From assembly GCA_965116625.1 (NCBI GenBank), contig OZ220717.1:4216001-4280000 (forward strand): 64,000 nucleotides of DNA, read 5' to 3'. This DNA is from VXNE01 sp965116625. GTDB lineage: Bacteria; Pseudomonadota; Gammaproteobacteria; Pseudomonadales; Azotimanducaceae. Below, in pieces: positions 17,087 through 24,957 of the stretch (its first letter is position 1; each line of letters begins with the position of its first letter). The notes under the pieces were generated by a model. The model was given only the letters and a program-made list of their open reading frames with translations. It did no database searches and was not told the DNA's origin. The position numbers were made by a program, and so were the translations under genes.

Positions 17087-17364
17087 TGCGGGATCCAGTT
17101 GACCTCCTCCGGGAAATGCATGGACAACACATCATTCGCAATTCGATCCACGTTGCGGTACGACGAAAGCGTTCCGCGCTCCAATATCAGGCGGCTGTAT
17201 TCCTCGAGTAACGCATCCCGACGCGCCTGCTCTTCACTCAACCGCGTATAGGCGGCCCGCATTTCGTTGGCCTTGCCCGCAACGTGCACGCCAGAGGCGG
17301 CCGCCGCCGCGCAGATCACCGCCCCGAATATCCACTGCCTTGCTTTCGCCCGCTTCAAGCGCAC
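17083..17364 (-). CDS. ftsL: Cell division protein FtsL
   Basis: A 93-residue bitopic protein of the FtsQBL complex. It has a basic start, one membrane helix (about residues 11-30) and a leucine-zipper-like coiled coil (YTRLSEEQARRDALLEEYSRL within residues 39-59), then a short conserved end (IANDVLSMHFPEEV). It overlaps rsmH upstream and ftsI downstream, the canonical position. Confidence 0.93.
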   Translation of the reverse strand: MRLKRAKARQWIFGAVICAAAAASGVHVAGKANEMRAAYTRLSEEQARRDALLEEYSRLILERGTLSSYRNVDRIANDVLSMHFPEEVNWIPQ

Positions 17365-18263
17365 TTCTCCACTACCTGCAACATCGCGCTCTTCGCCCGG
17401 GGGTTGGCAGCGACTTCCGCCCCCGATGGCCGCGAGTTTCGGAGGACGTGACGCGCACCGCCGCCCGGTTCCCCAGGAATCGACACGCGCCTCAACACTG
17501 GATCTCCCTGCACCCAGGCGCGAAAACGCCGCCGAACCATGCGGTGCTCGATGCTATGGAAGGAAATCACTCCGAGACGGCCCCCGAGGTCGAGACATTC
17601 GAACGCCGCGTCCAATCCTTCGTCGAGTTGGTCAACCTCATCGTTCACGTGCATACGTACCGCCTGAAACACGCGTGCGAGCGTCTGGCGATGCACCTGG
17701 CGCCCGATCGCTCCCTCCCGGATCGCACTCACAAGATCCAGGGTCCTCGCCAGCGGTCGCCTCCTGACAACCGCACGCGCTATACGGGCAGCTTGGCGTT
17801 CTTCGCCGTAGCGTCGAAATACTTCGGCCAAGTCCTCCTCTTCCGCGGAATTGAGCCATTGCGCTGCGGTCACGCCCTGCTTGCGGTCCATCCGCATGTC
17901 GAGCGGTCCGTCGCGCAGGTAGCTGAACCCGCGATCGGGATCTTCCAACTGGTATCCCGAGACGCCGATGTCCATCATGACGCCGGTGACCGGCTGAAAC
18001 CCCCGCCGGCGAGTCACCTCGTTGACGTCGGAGAACGATGCACACTCGACCGCCACCCGTGAATCGGCCCTGGCGAGGCCTCGCGCATGGGCGACGGCCG
18101 CCTCGTCGCGGTCCATCGCCAGGAGTTGCGCCTCCGGCCGCAGGCCGCCGAGCAGCGCGGCGCTGTGGCCTCCCCCACCGTAGGTCGCATCGACGTACCT
18201 GCCCGATACATCCGTCGTCACCGCCGACACGATCTCGTCCAGCAATACGGGGGTATGGGGCAT
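17355..18263 (-). CDS. rsmH: 16S rRNA m4C1402 methyltransferase RsmH (MraW)
   Basis: A 302-residue S-adenosylmethionine enzyme that N4-methylates C1402 of 16S rRNA. Signatures include HTPVLLDEIV at the start, YVDATYGGGGHS, LLAMDRDE, MMDIGVSGYQLEDPDRGFSY, and the C-terminal GGRLGVISFHSIEHRMVR. Partner modification at the same base is made by RsmI, encoded at 19.3 kb. It overlaps ftsL by 10 bp. Confidence 0.97.
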   Translation of the reverse strand: MPHTPVLLDEIVSAVTTDVSGRYVDATYGGGGHSAALLGGLRPEAQLLAMDRDEAAVAHARGLARADSRVAVECASFSDVNEVTRRRGFQPVTGVMMDIGVSGYQLEDPDRGFSYLRDGPLDMRMDRKQGVTAAQWLNSAEEEDLAEVFRRYGEERQAARIARAVVRRRPLARTLDLVSAIREGAIGRQVHRQTLARVFQAVRMHVNDEVDQLDEGLDAAFECLDLGGRLGVISFHSIEHRMVRRRFRAWVQGDPVLRRVSIPGEPGGGARHVLRNSRPSGAEVAANPRAKSAMLQVVEKCA

Positions 18264-18278
18264 TGCATCACGACCGCA

Positions 18279-18743
18279 TCAGATGGACAGGACGTCCAGA
18301 CCAGCTGATTCGGTCAATTCCGACGTGACCTCAGAGGCCATGGAGCGCGAGTTCTCCTCCCGTTCGCGCCAACGCTCCTCCGACCAGATTTCAACCTTCC
18401 TGCCGATTCCGAACACGATCAGCTGCTTCTCAAGTGCGGCGAACTCGCGCAACGTAGGAGGCAGCAGCACCCGGCCATGGCCATCGAGCTGGACATCCGT
18501 GGCGTGGCCGATGAGAAGCCTCTGGATGGCGCGAGCGGAAGGCCGCATGTTGGCCAGCGACTGCAGGCGGGATTCGATTTCCTCCCACTCGGGCAACGGA
18601 TACAGGAGCAGACATCGCTCGTGCAGGTCGATGGTGATGACGACCTGTCCGTCGAAACGCTCAAGCACGACCTGGCGAAAACGCGCCGGCAGAGCCATGC
18701 GGCCCCTGGCGTCGAGCGTGACTGAATTGCTGCCCCGGAACAT
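18279..18743 (-). CDS. mraZ: Transcriptional regulator MraZ
   Basis: A 154-residue AbrB-fold repressor with two swapped-hairpin halves: FRGSNSVTLDARGRMALPARFR at the start (DxxGR) and the second half with VQLDGHGRVLLPPTLREFA. It controls its own dcw operon. The ATG at 18743 gives the standard N-terminus (MFRGSNS); an upstream TTG at 18773 also lies in frame. It heads the cluster, 15 bp before rsmH. Confidence 0.95.
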   Translation of the reverse strand: MFRGSNSVTLDARGRMALPARFRQVVLERFDGQVVITIDLHERCLLLYPLPEWEEIESRLQSLANMRPSARAIQRLLIGHATDVQLDGHGRVLLPPTLREFAALEKQLIVFGIGRKVEIWSEERWREREENSRSMASEVTSELTESAGLDVLSI

Positions 18744-18773
18744 GGTAGTGAGCGAGCGTCGGCTACCCTTCAA

Positions 18774-18830
18774 TACACATTGTGTACCCTATATACCGCA
18801 TTTAGCCTATTTTTTCCCACTTTTTCCTAC
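18774..18830 (-). promoter_or_regulatory. MraZ operator and dcw promoter region
   Basis: On the minus strand three G-rich boxes occur at exact 10-bp spacing: GTAGGA (18825-18830), GTGGGA (18815-18820) and ATAGGC (18805-18810), separated by A-rich tetranucleotides. This is the layout of MraZ binding repeats (TGGGN with 5-bp spacers) known in E. coli and Mycoplasma. A TATATA hexamer follows downstream and could be the -10. A 13-bp palindrome (TACACATTGTGTA) sits at 18774-18786 in the leader. Confidence 0.75.
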
Positions 18831-18910
18831 TTGAACCCCCGACGATAAATCCCATCCGCAGGGGGGTCAAGCGGAAAAGGCGCGTTGCGCAACTGGTTGA
18901 AATGGAAGGG

Positions 18911-19262
<352 letters not shown>

Positions 19263-19297
19263 GGCCTACGATACCACTGTGTCGTGCAAGGCCGGAC

Positions 19298-20131
19298 CTA
19301 CCGGGTCAGCGTGACGGCCTGCCGATACAACTCCGCACGGTCGCCGCCTGTCAGCCGGGCTGCGACGCGGGCGGCGCGCGAGGGAGGCAACTCCTCCAGC
19401 AGGACACCGAGGACCTCGCCGGCAGGCAGCAACGGGCTGTCTTCGCCGACGCCAGCGAGGATGCAGACGAACTCACCCTTGTGGGTTTCGATGTCGTCGG
19501 CGACCTGGGCAACCGTACCGTGAACGATGGTTTCGAACATCTTCGTGAGCTCCCGGCAGACGACGATCTCGCGGTCCCGGGCCCCCAGGTCGAGCAGGTC
19601 GCCCAGGGTGCCACCAATGCGATGTGGAGCCTCGAAGAACACCGTCGCCTCGCGCCGCGCCAGCATGCTCGACAGCACCGCGCGCCGGCGCTGCGGCCGC
19701 GCCGGCAGGAATCCTTCAAACGTAAAGCGATTCGCGGCGACCGGGGATGCCGATACGGCAGCCGTGACGGCGCTGACACCCGGCACGGGGATCACCCTGA
19801 TACCCTCGCCAAAGGCCAGGCGTACGAGTTCGAATCCGGGATCCGACAACAGGGGAGTCCCGGCGTCCGAGACCAGCGCGACATCCGAACCACCCTTCAG
19901 CCGTTCCAGGACGCGGCGGCTCGCCGCCGTTTCGTTCTGATCGTGCAAGCTGATGAGTTCGGTGGGCACGGCACCGACGTGGCGCAACAGGGTACGGCAA
20001 CGTCTGGTATCTTCGCAGGCCACAATCTCAACCTTTTTGAGGGCATCGACCGCTCGCGCGGTGATGTCCGAAAGGTTTCCAATAGGGGTCGCCACAACGA
20101 ACAGGCAACCGGTGTTTCGCAAAGCTGTCAT
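19298..20131 (-). CDS. rsmI: 16S rRNA 2'-O-ribose C1402 methyltransferase RsmI
   Basis: A 277-residue tetrapyrrole-methylase-fold enzyme that methylates the ribose of C1402. Conserved parts seen are LFVVATPIGNLSDIT, VEIVACEDTRR, LISLHDQNE, VALVSDAGTPLLSDPG and FFEAPHRIGGTL. It is divergent from lpoA and the two 5' ends overlap. Same order as rsmI-lpoA in E. coli. Confidence 0.96.
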   Translation of the reverse strand: MTALRNTGCLFVVATPIGNLSDITARAVDALKKVEIVACEDTRRCRTLLRHVGAVPTELISLHDQNETAASRRVLERLKGGSDVALVSDAGTPLLSDPGFELVRLAFGEGIRVIPVPGVSAVTAAVSASPVAANRFTFEGFLPARPQRRRAVLSSMLARREATVFFEAPHRIGGTLGDLLDLGARDREIVVCRELTKMFETIVHGTVAQVADDIETHKGEFVCILAGVGEDSPLLPAGEVLGVLLEELPPSRAARVAARLTGGDRAELYRQAVTLTR

Positions 20132-21968
20132 CGTCCCGCTCCAGATCCCGTTAGCGATCTGCCTGTCGACCTGCGTGATTGTCTCAATCGCGGGCTGTCA
20201 ATCACAGCGCGAAGACCGGCCACGCTCGCCGAGCGTCGACGATGTCACCGAAGAGCGGGACATCGTCGCCGACCCGATCCAGCGCGCCCGGCAACTCCTG
20301 GCGCGAGGAGACCCCGCGGCGGCCGCCGCAGAGCTGCGCCGGTTCGATGCCGAGAAGTCGGTCTCTCCCCTCCGGCGATTCGAGTGGATGTTCGTGGACG
20401 CCGAGATCCTGCTCGGCCTGGGGAGATTCACGGCCGCTGAAGAACGGGCCGCAGCGGCCGAACCCGGGAACGCGGGGCAACGCTCGCGGCTCGCCTTCCT
20501 GTTCGCCCGAATCCACGCTGCCAGGGGAGACTACGCCACCGCATCGGCGGCGCTCGTTACTGCGGCGCAGGATGTCGATGCGTCCGCCGCCAACGCAGAC
20601 CTGGCGAAATCGATGATCGCGGCGGCGTGGCGCCATGCGCAACGCGTTCCGGGACATCGCGTTGCCGGCCGCCTTCGTGAGGCCGGGGATCCTTCGGAAA
20701 GGGCGTGGTGGCAGCTCGTCGACGCGGTCAACGGGGCGCTCACGACCCAGGCGCAACGGACGGCCTGGAGACGTTGGCGCCGGGGTCATCCTAACCATGC
20801 CGCCGCGCGTTTCGTTCCGCCAACACTCGCCAGCACGGATCCCGGCCCTGCCCGAATCGCCCTGTTTCTCCCGTTCACAGGCCGCCTGAAGAGTGCCGCG
20901 GAAACCGTCCGCGACGGCTTCCTGTCCGCCTACTTCCTTTCGGGGGCGACCTCCCGACAGTCGATTCATCTGTACGACACCACCACGGCATCCATTGCGG
21001 CGCTCTACCGTGAAGCGCAGGGGGACGGCGCGGACGCCATAGTCGGCCCGCTGTCGAAGGAGCACGTTGCCGACATGTGGGCGCTCGACCCGGCCATACC
21101 CACGCTCACCTTGAATACCGTTGCAGTCTCGGAGACCAGGCGAGCACATCCGATCCAGTTTGCACTGACCGTGGAAGACGAGGCACGGGCGATCGCAAAT
21201 CGCGTGGTCGCGGACGGCTGGCGCCGCGTGATCGTGCTGCGCAGCCCGGATAACTGGACTGCCCGGGCATTTGCGGTGCTGTCCGAACACCTCGGACCCA
21301 GGCCGCGAGGCGCCGGACAACGGTCAGAGAATGGCGGCGGAACCCTACTGGTGAGTTCCGGCGTCTTCGTGGAGGGGAGTGACGTGACGTCTGTCGTGGG
21401 CGAGACACTCCTCATCGAAGCAAGCAAGCAGCGGCATGCGCAAATCCAGCGCCTCGTTGGAGACGAGGTCGAGTTTACGCCCCGGCGCCGGTCGGATGTC
21501 GACGCGGTCATCGCCCTGGTGGAAGGCAGCCAACTGGCATCCCTCAAGCCGGCGCTCGCCTTCCACTTCGCTTCAGACCTGCCGGTCTACGTGTCCTCCC
21601 AGGCAGGGCGCGACGTGACAAACCCGGGCGACCTGGAACTGCTTCGAATCTGTGACATGCCCTGGCGCCTGTATCCGCCGCAAATCAAGTCGGAGTTGCG
21701 CGAGGCGTTTCCGAACAACCACGGCACGGCCGACACGCTATTTGCGTTCGGGCTGGACGCTTACCGGCTGGTCAACCAGATGTCCCGGCTGACCACCTTC
21801 ACGGACACCAGGATCATGGGAAGCACCGGCATTCTTGCGCTCGGCCCCGATGGCGTCATCCGGCGGGAGCCCGTGTGGGCGCTGGTCAAGGACGGCCGGT
21901 TCGAACCCCTCGCTCCGGTGGGAGCACACGAACCAGGCAATGCGGACCTGGCGACAGCGGGCCGGTAG
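20112..21968 (+). CDS. lpoA: Penicillin-binding protein activator LpoA (LppC family)
   Basis: An outer-membrane lipoprotein that activates PBP1A. From GTG 20112 it has 618 residues: a hydrophobic signal ending in the lipobox VSIAGC, an N-terminal helical TPR-like domain, then a periplasmic-binding-protein-like domain (ARIALFLPFTGRLKSAAETVRDGF; DAIVGPLSKEHV; FAFGLDAYRLVNQM). The GTG is chosen because the signal peptide starts there; the open frame extends further upstream. It overlaps the rsmI start by about 20 bp on the opposite strand. Confidence 0.9.
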   Translation: MFRKAVIVPLQIPLAICLSTCVIVSIAGCQSQREDRPRSPSVDDVTEERDIVADPIQRARQLLARGDPAAAAAELRRFDAEKSVSPLRRFEWMFVDAEILLGLGRFTAAEERAAAAEPGNAGQRSRLAFLFARIHAARGDYATASAALVTAAQDVDASAANADLAKSMIAAAWRHAQRVPGHRVAGRLREAGDPSERAWWQLVDAVNGALTTQAQRTAWRRWRRGHPNHAAARFVPPTLASTDPGPARIALFLPFTGRLKSAAETVRDGFLSAYFLSGATSRQSIHLYDTTTASIAALYREAQGDGADAIVGPLSKEHVADMWALDPAIPTLTLNTVAVSETRRAHPIQFALTVEDEARAIANRVVADGWRRVIVLRSPDNWTARAFAVLSEHLGPRPRGAGQRSENGGGTLLVSSGVFVEGSDVTSVVGETLLIEASKQRHAQIQRLVGDEVEFTPRRRSDVDAVIALVEGSQLASLKPALAFHFASDLPVYVSSQAGRDVTNPGDLELLRICDMPWRLYPPQIKSELREAFPNNHGTADTLFAFGLDAYRLVNQMSRLTTFTDTRIMGSTGILALGPDGVIRREPVWALVKDGRFEPLAPVGAHEPGNADLATAGR

Positions 21969-22305
21969 ACGCGCCGAGCGCAAGGCTCGGCGCCACCTCG
22001 AACGTCGCGGCCTCGAGACCATCGCCCGGAACTACTCGCGGCCGTACGGCGAGATCGATCTCGTCATGCGCGACGGGCCGGTGGTGGTCTTCATCGAGGT
22101 ACGCTATCGGGGTCCCGGGTCCTGGCTCGACGGGGTTCATTCCGTCGACGCGGCGAAGCGGCGGCGCCTGACAAGGGCCGCCGAATCCTTCCTTCAGGCG
22201 CACCCGGAATACGATACCGATCCAACGCGGTTTGACGTGGTATCGGTGTCGAGGACAAACTTTGGCAGACGAATCGAATGGGTGGCAGATGCGTTCACGG
22301 GATAG
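21940..22305 (+). CDS. yraN: UPF0102 (YraN) nuclease-fold protein
   Basis: A 121-residue protein of the restriction-endonuclease-like UPF0102 family. Visible are RRAERKARRHLERRG, RNYSRPYGEIDLVMRDG with the catalytic-type Glu-Ile-Asp, and VVVFIEVRYR (the EVxxR motif). The ATG at 21940 overlaps lpoA by 29 bp and fits the family length. E. coli has the same order, but diaA, which should follow, is missing. Confidence 0.92.
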   Translation: MRTWRQRAGRRAERKARRHLERRGLETIARNYSRPYGEIDLVMRDGPVVVFIEVRYRGPGSWLDGVHSVDAAKRRRLTRAAESFLQAHPEYDTDPTRFDVVSVSRTNFGRRIEWVADAFTG

Positions 22306-22825
22306 ATTCTGTTTCTGCGCCGGCTTGCTGTTGCTGTCGTCCTGCGCCAGCGAAGACCTTCGCAAGCGCACGACCGGCGCGTTGATCGACGATCTCGGTA
22401 TCGAGCACGTCGTCATGCGGGAAATCAGGGCAGACGAGCGCCTGAAGCCCGCTCACCTCATCGTCGTCAGCGTGGACGGCGTGGTGCTGCTGGCAGGGCA
22501 ACTCCCGACGGAGGAACTCAAGTCCGCGGCGCAACGGGCTGCCGAGCGGGTCCGCAAAGTGCGGAAGGTCCACAACGAGATCGAGGTGGCCCCGCCCACC
22601 AACATCGGCGTGCGCACCAACGACAAGTGGATGAAGACAAAGGTCAAGACGGCCCTTCTGAGCGACGAGAACGTGGACGCGAACCTCATCAAGGTGGTGG
22701 TGGAAAACAGCGTCATCTACCTCATGGGCTCGCTCCCCCGGCAGGCGGGCGACGCGGCGGCCGAAATCGCGCGGTCGGTGTTCGGCGTGCAGAAGGTCGT
22801 CAAGGTGTTCGAGTACATCGACTAG
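22289..22825 (+). CDS. dolP: Dual-BON-domain outer-membrane lipoprotein DolP (YraP)
   Basis: A 178-residue lipoprotein with a signal ending in lipobox LLSSC and two BON domains (about residues 45-110 and 120-175, each with the G-x-V/I-x-L pattern: VDGVVLLAGQLP and VENSVIYLMGSLP). DolP binds anionic phospholipid and supports outer-membrane integrity. The start at ATG 22289 overlaps the yraN stop by 17 bp. A 57-bp repeat begins at its stop codon. Confidence 0.93.
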   Translation: MRSRDRFCFCAGLLLLSSCASEDLRKRTTGALIDDLGIEHVVMREIRADERLKPAHLIVVSVDGVVLLAGQLPTEELKSAAQRAAERVRKVRKVHNEIEVAPPTNIGVRTNDKWMKTKVKTALLSDENVDANLIKVVVENSVIYLMGSLPRQAGDAAAEIARSVFGVQKVVKVFEYID

Positions 22826-22989
22826 CGCCATGAAACCCGTCACCCCATGGGTGCCGTGTTTCACCCCCGCCCAAGCCCACCTACGGTCTTGCGCCTTGAT
22901 CGGCACTTCGTGCCGTCCTACGGCGCAGCCCCCTAGCGCCATGAAACCCGTCACCCCATGGGTGCCGCGTTTCACGCCCGCCCAAGCCC
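22822..22989 (+). repeat. 57-bp direct repeat pair downstream of dolP
   Basis: Two nearly identical 57-bp copies, 22822-22878 and 22933-22989 (period 111 bp), start CTAGCGCCATGAAACCCGTC and end CCGCCCAAGCCC. They differ at two or three bases. Each contains an imperfect palindrome centred on CATG (GAAACCCGTCACCC against GGGTGCCGCGTTTC). The first copy includes the dolP stop codon. No gene is seen in the 218-bp spacer up to sspB. Confidence 0.85.
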
Positions 22990-23043
22990 TCAGTCTCACC
23001 CATCCCGCACGTCCCGGGGTCCGCGCGGACTTCGGGCGCGGGG

Positions 23044-23430
23044 TCAGGAAACTACGGTGAGGGTCGGTCGCTTCCGGCCATGCTTGTCGGGGACATCGGC
23101 GCCGGTCGGGCGCAGGTTTGCCGTCCCGACTTCGAATGCCATGCCCTGCCCCGTCTCCCTGGCATAGACGGCAATCACCGCCTCGAGCGGTACGACCACG
23201 CGAAAGGGACTTCCACCGAAGCGGGAGTCGAACGTCATCAATCCGTTGGCAATGCCGAAATCGCGCACCGCGCGCGAAGAGATATTGAGCACGATTCGGT
23301 TCTCTTCGACGTAATCGGCGGGCACCTGCACGCCATCGACATCGGCGGCAACGACCACGAAGGGGGTACAGTCGTTGTCCGAGATCCAGTCGATGAGCGC
23401 GTTCACCAGGTAGGGCCGGGAAGAATTCAC
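23044..23430 (-). CDS. sspB: ClpXP adaptor / stringent starvation protein SspB
   Basis: A 128-residue SspB, which delivers ssrA-tagged proteins to ClpXP. The folded domain shows RPYLVNALIDWISDNDCTPF, VVVAADVDGVQVP, RIVLNISSRAV and FRVVVPLEAVIAVYARETGQGM. The C-terminal tail (DKHGRKRPTLTVVS) corresponds to the ClpX-docking tail, but the tail is short. It follows sspA with a one-base gap, the normal pair. Confidence 0.95.
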   Translation of the reverse strand: MNSSRPYLVNALIDWISDNDCTPFVVVAADVDGVQVPADYVEENRIVLNISSRAVRDFGIANGLMTFDSRFGGSPFRVVVPLEAVIAVYARETGQGMAFEVGTANLRPTGADVPDKHGRKRPTLTVVS

Positions 23431-23431
23431 G

Positions 23432-24064
23432 TCAGTCGTACATTTCCATTTCGGTTTCGGTGAGGCTTCCCCGGAAGGACGGGCGGGCGAATATCTCGCG
23501 CATGTACCTGCGCATCGGGCGCGCCTGGCGCTCCGGCAGCTTGACGCCCATGTACTTCAGCCGCCAGAGGATAGGCGCCACGCAGCAATCGACCAGGGTA
23601 AATTCGTCGCTCATGAAGAACGGCTTGTCCGCGAATATCGGCGCGACGGTAACCATGCTCTCGGTCAACTCCTTGCGCGCCCTGGCCAGGGTCGGCTCGC
23701 GGCTCCTTCCGGACATGAGGAGATCGACGCTCCTGGTCCAGTCCTTCTCGATCCGGTGTATGAGCGAACGGCTCTGCGCCCGCGCGACGGGATAGACGGG
23801 CAGCAGCGGCGGGTGGGGGAAACGCTCGTCGAGGTACTCCATGATGACCGTGCTCTCGAACAGAACCAGTTCGCGGTCGAGCAGCGTAGGCAGCGTGTTG
23901 TAGGGATTGATCTCGGCCAGGTCCTCGGGTTTCTTGCCCGGGCTGACGTCAACGATATCGACGTTCACACCCTTTTCCGCGACGACCATCCGCACGCGAT
24001 GGCTGTAGTGGTCCGCCGCATCAGAAAACAGTGTCATCGACGATCGCCTGGTGACAATACTCAT
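23432..24064 (-). CDS. sspA: Stringent starvation protein SspA
   Basis: A 210-residue glutathione-S-transferase-fold protein that binds RNA polymerase. Conserved: TLFSDAADHYSHRVRMVVAEKG, NPYNTLPTLLDRELVLFES, and DEFTLVDCCVAPILWRL. The ATG at 24064 has a good ribosome site (GAGG); an in-frame upstream Met overlaps petC. It is downstream of petC and upstream of sspB, as in most gammaproteobacteria. Confidence 0.95.
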   Translation of the reverse strand: MSIVTRRSSMTLFSDAADHYSHRVRMVVAEKGVNVDIVDVSPGKKPEDLAEINPYNTLPTLLDRELVLFESTVIMEYLDERFPHPPLLPVYPVARAQSRSLIHRIEKDWTRSVDLLMSGRSREPTLARARKELTESMVTVAPIFADKPFFMSDEFTLVDCCVAPILWRLKYMGVKLPERQARPMRRYMREIFARPSFRGSLTETEMEMYD

Positions 24065-24081
24065 GGGCACCTCGCGCAGAA

Positions 24082-24957
24082 TCAGTGGATGTCCTTCCAA
24101 TACTCGCGATTGAGCAGGTAGGCGAACACGAACAGGAGACCCAGGAACAGGAGGACATAGATCCCCAGTCGCTCGCGTTCCAGGCGCGTCGGCTCGCCCA
24201 CGTAGTACAGGAAGTTGACGATGTCGTATACGGCCTGGTCGAAATCCTCTTCGCTCAGGATCCCCGTCCCCGGCTCCACCGCGAGGCTGTCGCAGCGGTT
24301 GCGGCGGCCGATCTCCTCTTCCCGCTTCTGCCGATCCTCCGATGTCAACGCCAGGAACCCGCCCAGCACCTCCTCCTCGCCGGCGAGCAGGTCAATCGGC
24401 TCGGGACCGCATCCAGCTTCCCGCTGTTCTCCCTGAAGCTCCATCAGGACGTTCGGCATCCCGACATTGGGAAAGACCTTGTTGTTCACGCCAAACGGCC
24501 GATCTTCATCGATATAGAACGTCATCAGGTAGTTGTACAGCCAATCCACGCCCCGAACACGCGCCACCATCGTCAGGTCCGGCGGCGTCGCGCCGAACCA
24601 GGCCTTGGACTCTTCGGTGGGCATCGCCGTGGCCATCAACTCGCCGAACTTCTGGCCCGTGAAGACCAGGTTTTCGAGGAACAGGTCTTCCGGTACGCCG
24701 AGGTCGGCCGCAGTGCGTTCGTAGCGCTGAAACTTCAACGAGTGGCACCCGAGGCAATAGTTGACGTAGTACTTGACCCCCCGCTGGAGCGAAGCCTCGT
24801 CGTGCAGGTCCGGCTGAATCGAGCGCAGGGGCCAGTCCGACTCGGCGGCGGCGGCATCCGCACCGAACATGAGGGAGAGCGCCAGAACGACGCCTGTCAC
24901 CCCCAATGAGCGGCAAGCCGAGAGTTGCGGGACGAAACCGGCCGTTCGGAGGCTCAC
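24082..24957 (-). CDS. petC: Cytochrome c1 of the bc1 complex
   Basis: A 291-residue periplasmic haem protein passing electrons from the Rieske centre to soluble cytochrome c. The haem site CLGCH is near residues 68-72 and the Met ligand lies in NVGMPNVL. A signal helix ends near ADAAAAE, and a C-terminal anchor helix (VLLFLGLLFVFAYLL) is followed by NREYWKDIH. The GTG start overlaps the petB stop (GTGA), so I chose it over an upstream in-frame start. Confidence 0.95.
   Translation of the reverse strand: MSLRTAGFVPQLSACRSLGVTGVVLALSLMFGADAAAAESDWPLRSIQPDLHDEASLQRGVKYYVNYCLGCHSLKFQRYERTAADLGVPEDLFLENLVFTGQKFGELMATAMPTEESKAWFGATPPDLTMVARVRGVDWLYNYLMTFYIDEDRPFGVNNKVFPNVGMPNVLMELQGEQREAGCGPEPIDLLAGEEEVLGGFLALTSEDRQKREEEIGRRNRCDSLAVEPGTGILSEEDFDQAVYDIVNFLYYVGEPTRLERERLGIYVLLFLGLLFVFAYLLNREYWKDIH

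Noticed and set aside
22830..23060. ATG-initiated frame in the repeat after dolP
   Set aside because: The same ATGAAACCCGTC occurs in both repeat copies; it is repeat sequence, not a conserved gene.
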